A stretch of 44,480 bases of DNA from NCBI GenBank assembly GCA_964432995.1, contig CAYSPU010000010.1, forward strand, positions 1-44,480. Direction: 5' to 3'. Each line of letters opens with the position of its first letter. Position 1 is the first letter of the stretch. The translations under genes were made by a program, and so were the position numbers. Below the pieces are notes generated by a model. The model did not search any database. It was not told where the DNA came from and saw nothing but the letters and a program-made list of their open reading frames with translations. Source of the stretch: CAYSPU01 sp964432995. Its GTDB lineage: Bacteria > Verrucomicrobiota > Verrucomicrobiia > Limisphaerales > JAHDYP01. This document shows, one piece after another, positions 25,904 through 34,347 of this stretch.

Positions 25904-28458
25904 ATGAAACGAATCGTCTGGTTCGGGGTGGTTGTCGGGCTTGTTCTTTGGGGTGTGCCCTCGGTGGAGGCGGCCGACGCCCCGATGCCCGAGCCGGCGC
26001 CGGTGCTCCGGCCGGACGCCCTTCGGCGCTACGTCGATTCCTTCAACCAGCACGACGAGGAACTCTATCGCCAGCACATCCCCAACGCCGGCGCTGCCGA
26101 TTTCCTCAAGACCAACGTGCCCCTGTTCGAATGTCCCGATCCGGATCTCGAGGAGATCTACTACTTCCGCTGGTGGACCTACCGGAAGCAGATCAAACAG
26201 ACGCCGGAGGGCTTTGTGATCACCGAGTTTCTTCCCGCCGTGGGCTGGGCGGGCCGGCACAACACGATCTCCTGCGCGGCCGGCCATCACCTCTACGAAG
26301 GCCGCTGGTTGCATGATCCCCAATACCTCGACGACTACTCCGTCTTCTGGTTCCGGAAGGGTGGCGATCCGCGCCGCTACAGTTTCTGGGCCGCGGACGC
26401 CATCTGGGCGCGGTATTGTGTCACCGGCGACAGCCGGATCGCGAAAGACCTCCTGCCGGACCTCGTCAGGAACTACGAAGCGTGGGAGGGCGACCATCGT
26501 GATCCGAACGGCCTCTACTGGCAGGTGGACGGCTGCGACGGCATGGAGGTGTCGATCAGCGGCGCGTTGCATCCGGAAGCCCAGGGCTACCGGGCGACGA
26601 TCAACAGCTATCAATACGGAGACGCCTCGGCCCTGGCGAAGATGGCCGACCTGGCCGGCCGCGCCGACCTGGCCGACCGGTTCCGGGCGAAGGCAGCGGA
26701 GATCAAACGGCTGGTGCAGACCCGGCTGTGGGACCCGGAGGCGCAGTTCTTCAAGGTGCTGCCGCGCGGGGAGAGCACCCGCCTGTCCGACGCGCGGGAA
26801 CTCCACGGGTTCACCCCCTGGTATTTCCTCTTGCCGGACCCGGACCGGTCGGTGGCCTGGCGACAGCTCATGGACCCGAAAGGCTTCCACGCGCCGTTCG
26901 GGCCGACCACCGCGGAACAGCGGCATCCGCGGTTCGCGGTCTCCTATGAGGGTCACGAGTGCCAGTGGAACGGACCCAGTTGGCCGTACGCGACGGCGGT
27001 CACGTTGACGGCGATGGCGAATCTGCTCCACCACTACGATCAGAACGTGCCGAGCCGGCAGGACTACTTCGACCTGCTGAAGACCTACACCCGGTCACAC
27101 CGGTTGAAGCTCGAGGACGGTCGAGTGGTCCCGTGGATCGACGAGAACCTGAATCCCTTCACGGGCGACTGGATTGCCCGAACCCGGCTGAAGAACTGGA
27201 AAGACGGCACGTGGGACGCGGGCAAAGGCGGGGTCGAACGCGGCAAGGACTACAACCATTCCACCTTCTGCGACCTCGTGATCAGCGGCCTGGTGGGCTT
27301 GCGCCCGCGCCCCGACAGCACGGTCGAAGTCAACCCGCTGGTGCCGGAAGGTGCGTGGGACTACTTCTGCCTGGATCGCGTCCGCTACCACGGGCGCTGG
27401 CTGACGATTCTCTACGATCGCACCGGCGACCGCTACCACCGGGGCAAAGGGCTGCGGGTGCTGGCCGATGGCCAGGAGATCGGCGGGTCGGCACGGTTGG
27501 CTCCCGTTAAGGCCCAACTTCTGCCAGCGGCGACGGCGGGCGCCGGTCCGGAGACCGCCGCCGGCTGGGCCAAGCACACCGGCAATCCCGTGCTCGGTGG
27601 CAATCTCGGCACCTGCTTTGACGTGTCGCTGCTCCCGGAGAACGGCGGCTACCGGATGTGGTTTTCGTGGCGACCCAAGCAGAGCCTCGCGCTGGTCGGG
27701 AGCCAGGACGGAATCCGCTGGAGCGACCCGCCCCAGATCGTGCTCGGCCCCCGAAAGGAGACGGGCTGGGAGGACGACGTGAACCGGCCTGTGGTCGTCC
27801 GCCGCCCGGATGGCTATCATCTCTGGTATACGGGGCAGATCGAAGGCCGCTCCTGGATCGGCTACGCGACGAGCCCCGACGGGAGGAGCTGGGAGCGCCG
27901 GAGCGATCGACCGGTGCTGTCGCCGGACACCGCGTGGGAAAAGGTGGCCGTCATGTGTCCCCACGTCATCTGGGACGAGGACGCGCGTCTCTACCGCATG
28001 TGGTATTCCGGCGGGGACCAGTATGAGCCCGATGCCATCGGCTACGCCACCAGCCCCGATGGCCGCAGTTGGACCAAGCATCCGGGCAATCCCATTTTCC
28101 ACTCCGATCCCGCCTCAGCGTGGGAAAGTCACAAGGTCACCGCGTGCCAGGTGGTCCGGCATGGCGGCTGGCACCTGATGTTCTACATCGGCTTTCGCGA
28201 TGAGGATCATGCGCAGATCGGCCTGGCGCGCTCGCGCGACGGCCTGACCAACTGGCAGCGGCATCCGGCCAACCCAATCATCCGACCAGGCCTGAACCAG
28301 TGGGACCACGACGCCTGCTACAAGCCCTACGCGATTTTCGACGGCCGNNNNNNNNNNNNNNNNNNNNNNNNNNCTGGTACAACGGCCGCCGCGCCAACTC
28401 CGAGCAGATCGGCGTGGCGTTCCACCCGGGGGAAGACCTGGGATTCGGTGCCAGGTGA
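25904..28458 (+). CDS. Secreted two-domain glycosidase (MGH1-like barrel plus beta-propeller), broken by an N-gap
   Basis: The start MKRIVWFGVVVGLVLWGVPS is a signal peptide, with ribosome site GAGGTG upstream. Residues about 30-540 form an (alpha/alpha)6 catalytic domain of the GH63/MGH1-like type: EIYYFRWWTYRKQIKQTPEG, QVDGCDGMEVSISG, SYEGHECQWNGPSWPYATAV and GKDYNHSTFCDLVISGLVGL. Residues from about 555 repeat a GH43/GH130-like propeller blade (RMWFSWRPKQ, HLWYTGQIEGRSWIGYATSP, RMWYSGGDQYEPDAIGYATS, MFYIGFRDEDHAQIGLARS). The frame breaks at the 26-N gap and resumes as WYNGRRANSEQIGVAFHPGE to the TGA. It is probably about 850 residues and acts on plant- or microbe-derived sugars outside the cell. 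Confidence 0.82.
28348..28373. other. Assembly gap (26 N)
   Basis: The gap sits in the last propeller blade of the preceding gene. The frames on either side disagree, so its length is not exact. Confidence 0.95.
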
Positions 28459-28596
28459 TTCGACGCGGCGCCCCAAGAAGGGTCCGAGCCGGAGCAGGTC
28501 GACATCCTGGCCCCGGCCTGTTATCGTGAGTCCCGGCAGCGCAATTGCGGCGACCTTGTGAAACTGCTGAACGACCAACCCCTTGTTGCAGCTCCC

Positions 28597-29682
28597 ATGA
28601 ACAACCAGAAAGATCGGTTCTCCCGTCGAGGATTCCTCTGGACGGCGGCGACGTTCGCTGCCTCCACGGCTGTGCTCCGTTCCCAGGAAGGGCTGTCGGC
28701 ACCGGTGCCGGCCGTCGGTTCGCCCGGCAGGCGCTCGGTGGTCTCCGTGACGAACGGGGCCAGCCGGCGCCAGAACGTCTGCGACGCCCTGGTGGCCATC
28801 GAGGACCAGATCCTGCCCGTGCTCAAGACCAAGAAACACGTGGTCATCAAGCCCAACATGGTCAGCACGTCAAATCAACTGGCGTCGACTCACGCCGACG
28901 CGTTGCACGGGATTCTGGACTTCCTGGGGCCACGGTTCAAAGGGCCGGTGGTTATTGCCGAGTCGTCGGCCGGTTACACGACGGAAGGGTTCGACCGTTT
29001 CGGTTACGCCAAGATCGGGCCCGAGCACAAGCCGCTGAGCGTCAGCCTCGTGGACCTCAACGAAGAAGGCCGATACGAGACCGGCTCCATCCTGAACGGT
29101 GACCTGCACCTGGTGCCGGTTCGGCTGGCGGCCCGGCTTCTGGATCCGGATGCCTACATCATCTCGTCCGCCATGCTCAAGACCCACAACACCGTCGTGG
29201 CGACGTTGTCCCTCAAGAACATGGCCCTGGGCGCCCCCTTGCACAGCGCGCGCAAGGAGAGCCGGCGCTGGAATGACAAACGCCTCTACCATGGCGGCGT
29301 GCGCCAGACCCACGTGGACATCGCCCTGACTGCCCAGAAGCTCCAGCCGTTCTGGGGAGTCGCCGTCCTGGACGGGTGGGAAGGCATGGAAGGCAACGGC
29401 CCGGGCGGCGGGGATCCGGTGCCCTCGAGGATTGCCCTGGCTTCCACGGACTACGTGGCCTCGGACCGGGTGGGTGTCGAAGCAATGGGGCTGGATCCGC
29501 AATGGGTGGGTTACCTGGGCTTCAGCGCGCACGCGGGAGTGGGTCAGGACGACTTGTCCAAGATCGAAATCCGGGGCGCCAAGCTGGCGGACGTGACGAG
29601 GAAGTATCGAATGCACGACGACCTCGAACGCGAGTTGCGCTGGATGGGGCCCCTGAAGGAGATCCCCGAGAAGCTGGGCTGA
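28597..29682 (+). CDS. Tat-exported DUF362 domain protein
   Basis: The 361-residue protein starts MNNQKDRFSRRGFLWTAATF, a Tat signal with SRRGFL. A single DUF362 domain follows: ILPVLKTKKHVVIKPNMVST, ADALHGILDFLGPRFKGPVV, SSAMLKTHNTVVATLSLKNM and the closing segment DYVASDRVGVEAMGLDP. No ferredoxin 4Fe-4S motifs are present. The family has no settled reaction, and Tat export hints at a folded cofactor-bearing protein (inference). A longer GTG start at 28558 exists but would put non-signal residues before the Tat motif. It follows the glycosidase by 138 bases on the same strand. Confidence 0.85.
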   Translation: MNNQKDRFSRRGFLWTAATFAASTAVLRSQEGLSAPVPAVGSPGRRSVVSVTNGASRRQNVCDALVAIEDQILPVLKTKKHVVIKPNMVSTSNQLASTHADALHGILDFLGPRFKGPVVIAESSAGYTTEGFDRFGYAKIGPEHKPLSVSLVDLNEEGRYETGSILNGDLHLVPVRLAARLLDPDAYIISSAMLKTHNTVVATLSLKNMALGAPLHSARKESRRWNDKRLYHGGVRQTHVDIALTAQKLQPFWGVAVLDGWEGMEGNGPGGGDPVPSRIALASTDYVASDRVGVEAMGLDPQWVGYLGFSAHAGVGQDDLSKIEIRGAKLADVTRKYRMHDDLERELRWMGPLKEIPEKLG

Positions 29683-29886
29683 ACCCGTCGGCGTGCGCCC
29701 CTGCCCATCCACGGTTGGACGGCAGTTTCCCCGAGGACTGGCAGGACCCGGCTCCGGAACTGCGGCGCGTCGGAACGTCGGAACGACGGCCGACTCTCCT
29801 GCGTGCCGACATGCCGGCGATCCCCCCTCCGCGGCCCGACTCACATCCGCCCGAACCAAATCCAGCCTCCGCGCGTTTCACTCCAT

Positions 29887-29908
29887 GAACCGGTGGATGA
29901 ACCGGTTC
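29887..29908. promoter_or_regulatory. Inverted repeat upstream of ECF sigma gene
   Basis: GAACCGGT (29887-29894) and its exact reverse complement ACCGGTTC (29901-29908) are separated by 6 bases. The site also reads as two direct ATGAACCGGT units 12 bases apart. It lies 56 bases before the sigma gene start, where an operator or autoregulated promoter would sit. The function is inferred from position only. Confidence 0.35.
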
Positions 29909-29963
29909 CCGGTGCAGATTGTCAGATCCTGAAAGCATGACAACGGATCCGCAGGCATAGCCT

Positions 29964-30608
29964 ATGGGCGGCCCCCTGACTTCGCTGTTTGCGGCCAGCG
30001 ACGAGCAGATGATGTGGCGCGTCAAGACGCAACACGACCCGCAAGCCTTCGCCCGGCTCGTCGCCCGCTGGGAGAAGCCGATCCAGCGGTTGTGCGCCCG
30101 CATGACCGGCGACCCGCATCGGGCTGAGGATCTGACCCAGACGGCCTTCGCGCGGGTGTTCGCCGCGCGCGCCGGTTGGGAGCCGAAGGGGCGGTTCTCG
30201 ACGTTTCTGTGGCGGATTGCGTTGAACCTGTGTCACGACGACCGCCGCCGGGCCTGCCGGCGCGCCGAGTTCTCGTTCGACGCCCTGGCGGACGAAAGCG
30301 GCGCCGGACTGGGGAGCGTAGCTGCCGAGGAACCGGCGCCGGACGCACAGGCCGAGTCCCACGAACGCGGCGCCCTGGTGCGTCAGGCGCTGTCGAACCT
30401 GGCGCCGCATTACCGGGAAGTCGTGGTGTTGCGGCACTACGAAGGGCTCAAGTTCCGCGAGATCGCGGACGTGCTGGGAATCCCGGAAGGGACGGTCAAG
30501 TCGCGGATGGCCGAGGCACTCGAGCAACTGCAGCGGCTGCTCAAACACGTGAACGAAGACGGAATATGCAATCACCAGACTCCGATACCCGAGGTCCGGG
30601 CGCGGTAG
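29964..30608 (+). CDS. ECF-type RNA polymerase sigma factor
   Basis: The 214-residue sigma-70-family protein has region 2 (QAFARLVARWEKPIQRLCAR, AEDLTQTAFARVFAA, FSTFLWRIALNLCHDDRRR) and region 4 (LSNLAPHYREVVVLRHYEGL, FREIADVLGIPEGTVKSRMA). An acidic linker joins them and region 3 is absent, which defines the ECF class. It overlaps the anti-sigma gene by 43 bases, so the two are translationally linked. The group cannot be set without profile comparison. The likely target genes include its own operon (inference). Confidence 0.93.
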   Translation: MGGPLTSLFAASDEQMMWRVKTQHDPQAFARLVARWEKPIQRLCARMTGDPHRAEDLTQTAFARVFAARAGWEPKGRFSTFLWRIALNLCHDDRRRACRRAEFSFDALADESGAGLGSVAAEEPAPDAQAESHERGALVRQALSNLAPHYREVVVLRHYEGLKFREIADVLGIPEGTVKSRMAEALEQLQRLLKHVNEDGICNHQTPIPEVRAR

Positions 30609-31234
30609 AACACCCGCACGCGGCGGAATGGATGGCCTTTCTCTACGGCGAAGCTGCGCCGGAGCGCAAGCGTGAACTTGATGCGCACTTGGCGCAGTGC
30701 GGTCTCTGTGCCGAACGCGTGGCGGAGTGGCGGGCCGGGATGGCGGCCCTGGATACCTGGACGTTGCCCGCCAGGCGGCGGGCCCCGCTGCGGCTGCCGG
30801 TGCCGCTCCTGAAATGGGCCGCAGCCGCCGCGCTGGTTCTCGGCGTGGGCTTTGCCCTGGGACGACAAGCATCGCCTGCGGCGGGTGAGGTGACCGCGCT
30901 CCGAGCCACCGTGACGCAGCTTGCCGCGGCGATGGAGCGCGAGCGGGCCACTACCGCCAGCAACGCCGTCGCCGCCGCCGCGGCCGTCGCCAACGCCGAG
31001 ACCATCCGGTTGCTTTCCGAGTACGCCAGCATGAGTGAAAACCGCCGCACCGAAGACCACCAGGCCGTGGCGCTTGCCTTCCGAACGGTCGAGTCGCGGC
31101 TGGCTCGGCTGCGCGCGGAATTGGAGACCGTGGCGGTAAACACCGAAGACGGCCTGGTGCGCACGCATGCGAGCCTGGCGCACCTTGCCTCCCTGGCGGC
31201 CGCCGACCCCGTCAAACCAGATCCCCTCCCTTGA
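30566..31234 (+). CDS. Zinc-finger membrane anti-sigma factor
   Basis: The start is the ATG for MQSPDSDTRGPGAVEHPH inside the sigma gene. The N-terminal cytosolic anti-sigma domain has the zinc motif H-x3-C-x2-C in LDAHLAQCGLCAERVAEWR. One transmembrane helix follows near residue 75 (LLKWAAAAALVLGVGFAL). The periplasmic part is a long Ala/Arg/Glu-rich coiled coil (VTALRATVTQLAAAMERERA to AFRTVESRLARLRAELE). It is expected to hold the sigma factor inactive until an envelope signal arrives. It ends 35 bases before the secreted protein gene. Confidence 0.88.
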   Translation: MQSPDSDTRGPGAVEHPHAAEWMAFLYGEAAPERKRELDAHLAQCGLCAERVAEWRAGMAALDTWTLPARRRAPLRLPVPLLKWAAAAALVLGVGFALGRQASPAAGEVTALRATVTQLAAAMERERATTASNAVAAAAAVANAETIRLLSEYASMSENRRTEDHQAVALAFRTVESRLARLRAELETVAVNTEDGLVRTHASLAHLASLAAADPVKPDPLP

Positions 31235-31269
31235 ATCCGAATCCGAGCAACCTTCAACCGAAGCAGAAT

Positions 31270-32406
31270 ATGAAAGACCGAACCCTCATTGTGTTGAGTA
31301 TGGCCGCGCTGGCGGTGGCGGCGAACCTCGCCTCCGCCCAGAATGCCGAGACCGGGCTAGCGACCGGCGACCGCCAGGAGGTCGTGACCTTCATGGCAGG
31401 CCAGGGCGGGGCGGCCGGACAAAGCGCCGAGACGCCCGGCTTGGAGAAAACCAGGAGTACCCGAGGCGCCAGTGGCGCGGTGGCCGGACAGAGCGCCGAG
31501 AGGTTTGGTGCCGGCGGCATGGGCGGATTCGGGACGTCAACGATGGTCACCCAGGCCGGCAACGCGCGCGCACGGGGTGTTTCCAGTTCTCGTTCGGCCG
31601 GTGTGTTCGCGCGCGCGGGCGGCCCGGACCGCACACTCGTTGTCCCCAAGTCGGTCCCCAATGCGGAGGAGATCGCGGACATCGAGGAGGACCTGAACGT
31701 CATGGCGCACATTCTCGACAAGGCGGCGAGCGCCGAGGACAAGACCACTCGCGCCATGGGAGTTGCCATCTACTCGAAGACGCCGGGGGCGACCGGCGCC
31801 CCGGAGAACCTCTACATCGAGGGCTACGGCGCCATCTTCTTCCTGAACGTGAATTTCCCGTTGCTGGCGCCCCCCGCCAAGGACGTCGAGACGAGCACGA
31901 AGGAGAACACGAGCAGCGAATGGGAGGATGCGCGGCGGGAGATCACTGGCCAGTCGCCCGCGTTGGGGGGCTTTGGCGGGGGCTATGGCGGGGGCGCCGG
32001 CGGCGGGCTCATCTACGGCGGCAGCGGCGGATCCCTCGCCGGCTTCGCCAGCGCCGACTACGACGCCGACAAGGTCGAGGATCTCCAGAAGAACCTGATC
32101 GCGTCGCTGAAGAACGCCGCCCACATCCGCAAACTCGAGTCGGACGAAACCGTGACGGTGGTGGTCACCGCTCCTGGTTCGGGTGCCGGCTCCAAGCGCG
32201 TCAAGGTCGTCAGCTCGGACCCTTATGCGCAGGCCCTCGGGGCGGGCGAAGCCGGCGGATGGTCGATGATCGTCGGCCAGACCGCCGTGGCCGGCGCCAA
32301 CGCACGATTGATCCTCCACGCCCGAAAGGCCGATGCCGAAGCCTTTCAGAAGGGCAACCTGAGCCTCGACGACTTCCGCCAGAAGGTCTCCCTGCTGCTC
32401 TACTGA
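31270..32406 (+). CDS. Secreted protein of unknown function in sigma/anti-sigma operon
   Basis: The 378-residue protein has a signal peptide (MKDRTLIVLSMAALAVAANL, cleaved after ASAQ). A low-complexity Gly/Ala/Ser part with a repeated G-A-x-G-Q-S-A-E unit follows at about residues 47-75. The folded region begins at LVVPKSVPNAEEIADIEEDL, and YIEGYGAIFFLNVNFPLLAP looks like a beta segment. A glycine-rich loop (GGFGGGYGGGAGGGLIYGGS) comes next, then a C-terminal alpha/beta part (VEDLQKNLIASLKNAAHIRK). I do not recognise the family. As third gene of the ECF operon it is the likely effector or signal partner. Confidence 0.75.
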   Translation: MKDRTLIVLSMAALAVAANLASAQNAETGLATGDRQEVVTFMAGQGGAAGQSAETPGLEKTRSTRGASGAVAGQSAERFGAGGMGGFGTSTMVTQAGNARARGVSSSRSAGVFARAGGPDRTLVVPKSVPNAEEIADIEEDLNVMAHILDKAASAEDKTTRAMGVAIYSKTPGATGAPENLYIEGYGAIFFLNVNFPLLAPPAKDVETSTKENTSSEWEDARREITGQSPALGGFGGGYGGGAGGGLIYGGSGGSLAGFASADYDADKVEDLQKNLIASLKNAAHIRKLESDETVTVVVTAPGSGAGSKRVKVVSSDPYAQALGAGEAGGWSMIVGQTAVAGANARLILHARKADAEAFQKGNLSLDDFRQKVSLLLY

Positions 32407-32530
32407 CCCGGCCGGCCGCCTGGGATCCAGGCCGTCGGGCGCGCGGAACAGAAGGCGTGGAACGGAAGCTCGCGAAAGGGCGTAGCGGCGGCGCTCTCCA
32501 TGAACCGTAAGCGCAAGTTGCTGACCATGA

Positions 32531-32622
32531 ACGAAACGTCAAACGTCGAACTTCCAACGTCAAACGTTGAACGAAAAGGACGTTCGAGGTTCGACGTTCG
32601 ACGTTCAGCGTTCGATGTTCGT
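32531..32622. repeat. Family D inverted tandem (GTTCGACGTTC type)
   Basis: The left half has variants of AACGTCAAACGTCGAAC and the right half the complementary GTTCGACGTTCGACGTTC. It is a head-to-head array of a short AACGTC-type unit that can fold into one long imperfect hairpin. Confidence 0.75.
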
Positions 32623-32777
32623 TCCGGTTCATGGCCCCAACGCGCGTCCAGACTTTGGAGGTCCGGCCTTTGTCGCCACCTTGGTCGAGGGTTGCCGGGT
32701 ATGACGACAAAGGTATCGACGAAGGTGGCGACCATGCGGTGGCGGGGCGGGCATTTTCTGGGTGACCGTCAGCAGCA

Positions 32778-32862
32778 GGTAGGGACGCGCGGCCTCGCGC
32801 GTCCGCCAGTTGCATGCCGAGGTGCGCGGCCTGGGCGGACACCCGAGCCGGGCGTCCCTACC
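32778..32862. repeat. Family B element with 11-base terminal inverted repeats
   Basis: GGTAGGGACGC (32778-32788) is mirrored by GCGTCCCTACC (32852-32862). Inside are further dyads such as GACGCGCGGCCTCGCGCGTC. Other copies are at 43683-43769 and, as a half, at 44133-44160. Confidence 0.85.
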
Positions 32863-32931
32863 TCAGGGCTTCGCGGTGCATGGCTCCAATGCATGCGCCC
32901 CGGCGAATGGCTGCCTTTCCTGAACCGTTGC

Positions 32932-32972
32932 GCCGACATTCCTGTCGGCGTCATGCCGGCTGGAAAGCCGGC
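32932..32972. repeat. Family H double hairpin
   Basis: Two perfect 6-bp hairpins stand side by side: GCCGAC-6 nt-GTCGGC (32932-32949) and GCCGGC-6 nt-GCCGGC (32955-32972). Only one copy is in this window. Confidence 0.6.
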
Positions 32973-33001
32973 GCTACGTGGTTCATGGATACCACTTCGC
33001 A

Positions 33002-33118
33002 TGGAAGGTAGGGCGACCTCTCCGAGGGCGCCGGAGCAGTATGCTCACAGACCACTTCCTTCCGGCGCGCCCGGAGGCCTGCTCGCGAGTCCCGCCCGGA
33101 GTCGCGCCCTACCTTCCA
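33002..33118. repeat. Family C element with 14-base terminal inverted repeats
   Basis: TGGAAGGTAGGGCG (33002-33015) is exactly mirrored by CGCCCTACCTTCCA (33105-33118). The 117-base element resembles a tiny non-autonomous mobile element. Its right end contains the TAG stop of the minus-strand gene. Partial copies are at 43779-43803 and 44185-44210. Confidence 0.8.
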
Positions 33119-34071
33119 CGCGCGCCCGGCCACGGTTCCGGCTTGAGCACCGGCGGCTCGCCGTTTTCAAAGAGGATCCGGCCGTAGTAGGTTGGCGGAC
33201 CGCTGATTTCCAGTGGCTTGGCCTGGTCTGAGTCCGGCGCCAGCCGATCGAACGGAAGGCGTTGGTCCATGGGGCGCGGCGCGGTGAGCCAGTTGCCGAT
33301 CGTCACCGTAAGCCAGGTCCGACCGGCCTGCAGATCGGCGATCTCCTTCGGGGAGAAACCTACGGTGAAACGTCCGTCACGATCTGCTTCGGTCAGGCCG
33401 ATGCCCGGCTGGTCGCCGCCGTCCCACAAGGTGATGCGCGTGGCGACATTCCGCACGAATCCCTCGGCCGGAGAGCCATCGGCGAACACCAGCCGGCCGT
33501 GGAAACGGTTGCGGATCGGACGGGTCTTCGGGCTTTCGATGGAGACACCAGGAACCTGGCAATCGATGATGGCATTCGTGGGCCAGCTCAGTTGGCGGAG
33601 AAGGTCGTCGCCCTCGCCGGAGTGGATCGTCAGCGTCGGTTCGAGCTGCACCCCCGCGCCGCCCCACGGCTGGGGCTGCTCCCGGGCGTGGGCCAGGGCG
33701 ATCCCGGTCAACACCTGCAGGGAAACGTTGTAGCCGATGCTTCGGCGGTCGAAGGAGTTCACCGTCCCTGATCCCGGCAGCACCCGGACGGCGTGGTCCC
33801 GCATCCGCGCCTGGCCGAACAAGGCCAGGAGTTCGTTGACCTTCTGGGGAGCGGCCTCGAAGTAGAACTGCTCGTTGCCGTTGACCCAGACCGAGTAGAC
33901 CCGGGACGAATGTCGCGTCAACTCAACGATCCCCGACGGCCATCCCGGCTGGGCCACCGTTGGCCGATCGGCCGGGTCAGGGCCGATTTGTTCGGTGGCC
34001 AGGGCGTAACCGCGAATCGAGAAGCCCGCGGTGCTCAGGGCCAAGACGAGTAGGAAGCCTGCCCGATTCAT
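33109..34071 (-). CDS. Secreted protein of unknown function
   Basis: The start MNRAGFLLVLALSTAGFSI is a signal peptide; a start 18 bases upstream would only add MQVRSP. The mature part has an N-terminal region (ELTRHSSRVYSVWVNGNEQF and NELLALFGQARMRDHAVRVL). A beta-rich C-terminal half follows (RFHGRLVFADGSPAEGFVRN, TRITLWDGGDQPGIGLTEAD, YYGRILFENGEPPVL), suggestive of carboxypeptidase-regulatory-like or prealbumin-like folds. I know no family name. The last codons and the stop lie inside the terminal repeat of the family C element, so the native C-terminus may have been replaced by insertion. Confidence 0.7.
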   Translation of the reverse strand: MNRAGFLLVLALSTAGFSIRGYALATEQIGPDPADRPTVAQPGWPSGIVELTRHSSRVYSVWVNGNEQFYFEAAPQKVNELLALFGQARMRDHAVRVLPGSGTVNSFDRRSIGYNVSLQVLTGIALAHAREQPQPWGGAGVQLEPTLTIHSGEGDDLLRQLSWPTNAIIDCQVPGVSIESPKTRPIRNRFHGRLVFADGSPAEGFVRNVATRITLWDGGDQPGIGLTEADRDGRFTVGFSPKEIADLQAGRTWLTVTIGNWLTAPRPMDQRLPFDRLAPDSDQAKPLEISGPPTYYGRILFENGEPPVLKPEPWPGARGR

Positions 34072-34170
34072 GGGGGAGCGTACTTGCATACCTTTATTAT
34101 GACACCCGTGGTGCCTATCTTCTTAGTGGCGCTGGCGGTTTGGTCGTCCCCGGTCGACGCGCCGTTCTTG

Positions 34171-34208
34171 CCCCGGCGGGCAGCAGCATCGCCGGCCGGA
34201 CGCGCTCC
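34171..34208 (+). repeat. Family A fragment
   Basis: It matches the middle of the family A unit (CCCGGCGGGCAGCAGC, then GCCGGACGCGCTCC) without the core hairpin. It lies between the divergent starts at 34071 and 34348. The AT-rich patch at 34085-34101 nearby is the likeliest promoter area, but I see no convincing pair of boxes. Confidence 0.55.
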
Positions 34209-34347
34209 CGAATCACCGGTTGCGGCCAGGCAGTCGCCCGGCTACAACCAGGGCCGTGACCGTGGTTCATTGGACTGCAGGTGCCGTGGCGGGACTGTGC
34301 TCCCCATGCAACTCCACTCCGGCCGCGGTTCGATTCGTATTTGCGCT

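Larger units (their letters stand above)
32407..33108. other. Repeat nest, no gene
   Basis: About 700 bases hold four different dyad elements in a row: family D (32531-32622), B (32778-32862), H (32932-32972) and C (33002-33118). Open frames here are products of the repeats. Confidence 0.7.

Noticed and set aside
25493..27034. N-terminal extension of the 24116-25492 oxidoreductase
   Set aside because: It would run antisense through the glycosidase gene; the Tat signal at 25492 sets the start.
32407..33231. Open frames within the repeat nest at 32.4-33.2 kb
   Set aside because: Translations consist of repeat-derived low-complexity sequence with no start signal or domain.
34084..34347. Longer start for the GH127 gene at 34084
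   Set aside because: It would place a family A repeat fragment and about 88 non-conserved residues before a clear signal peptide at 34348.
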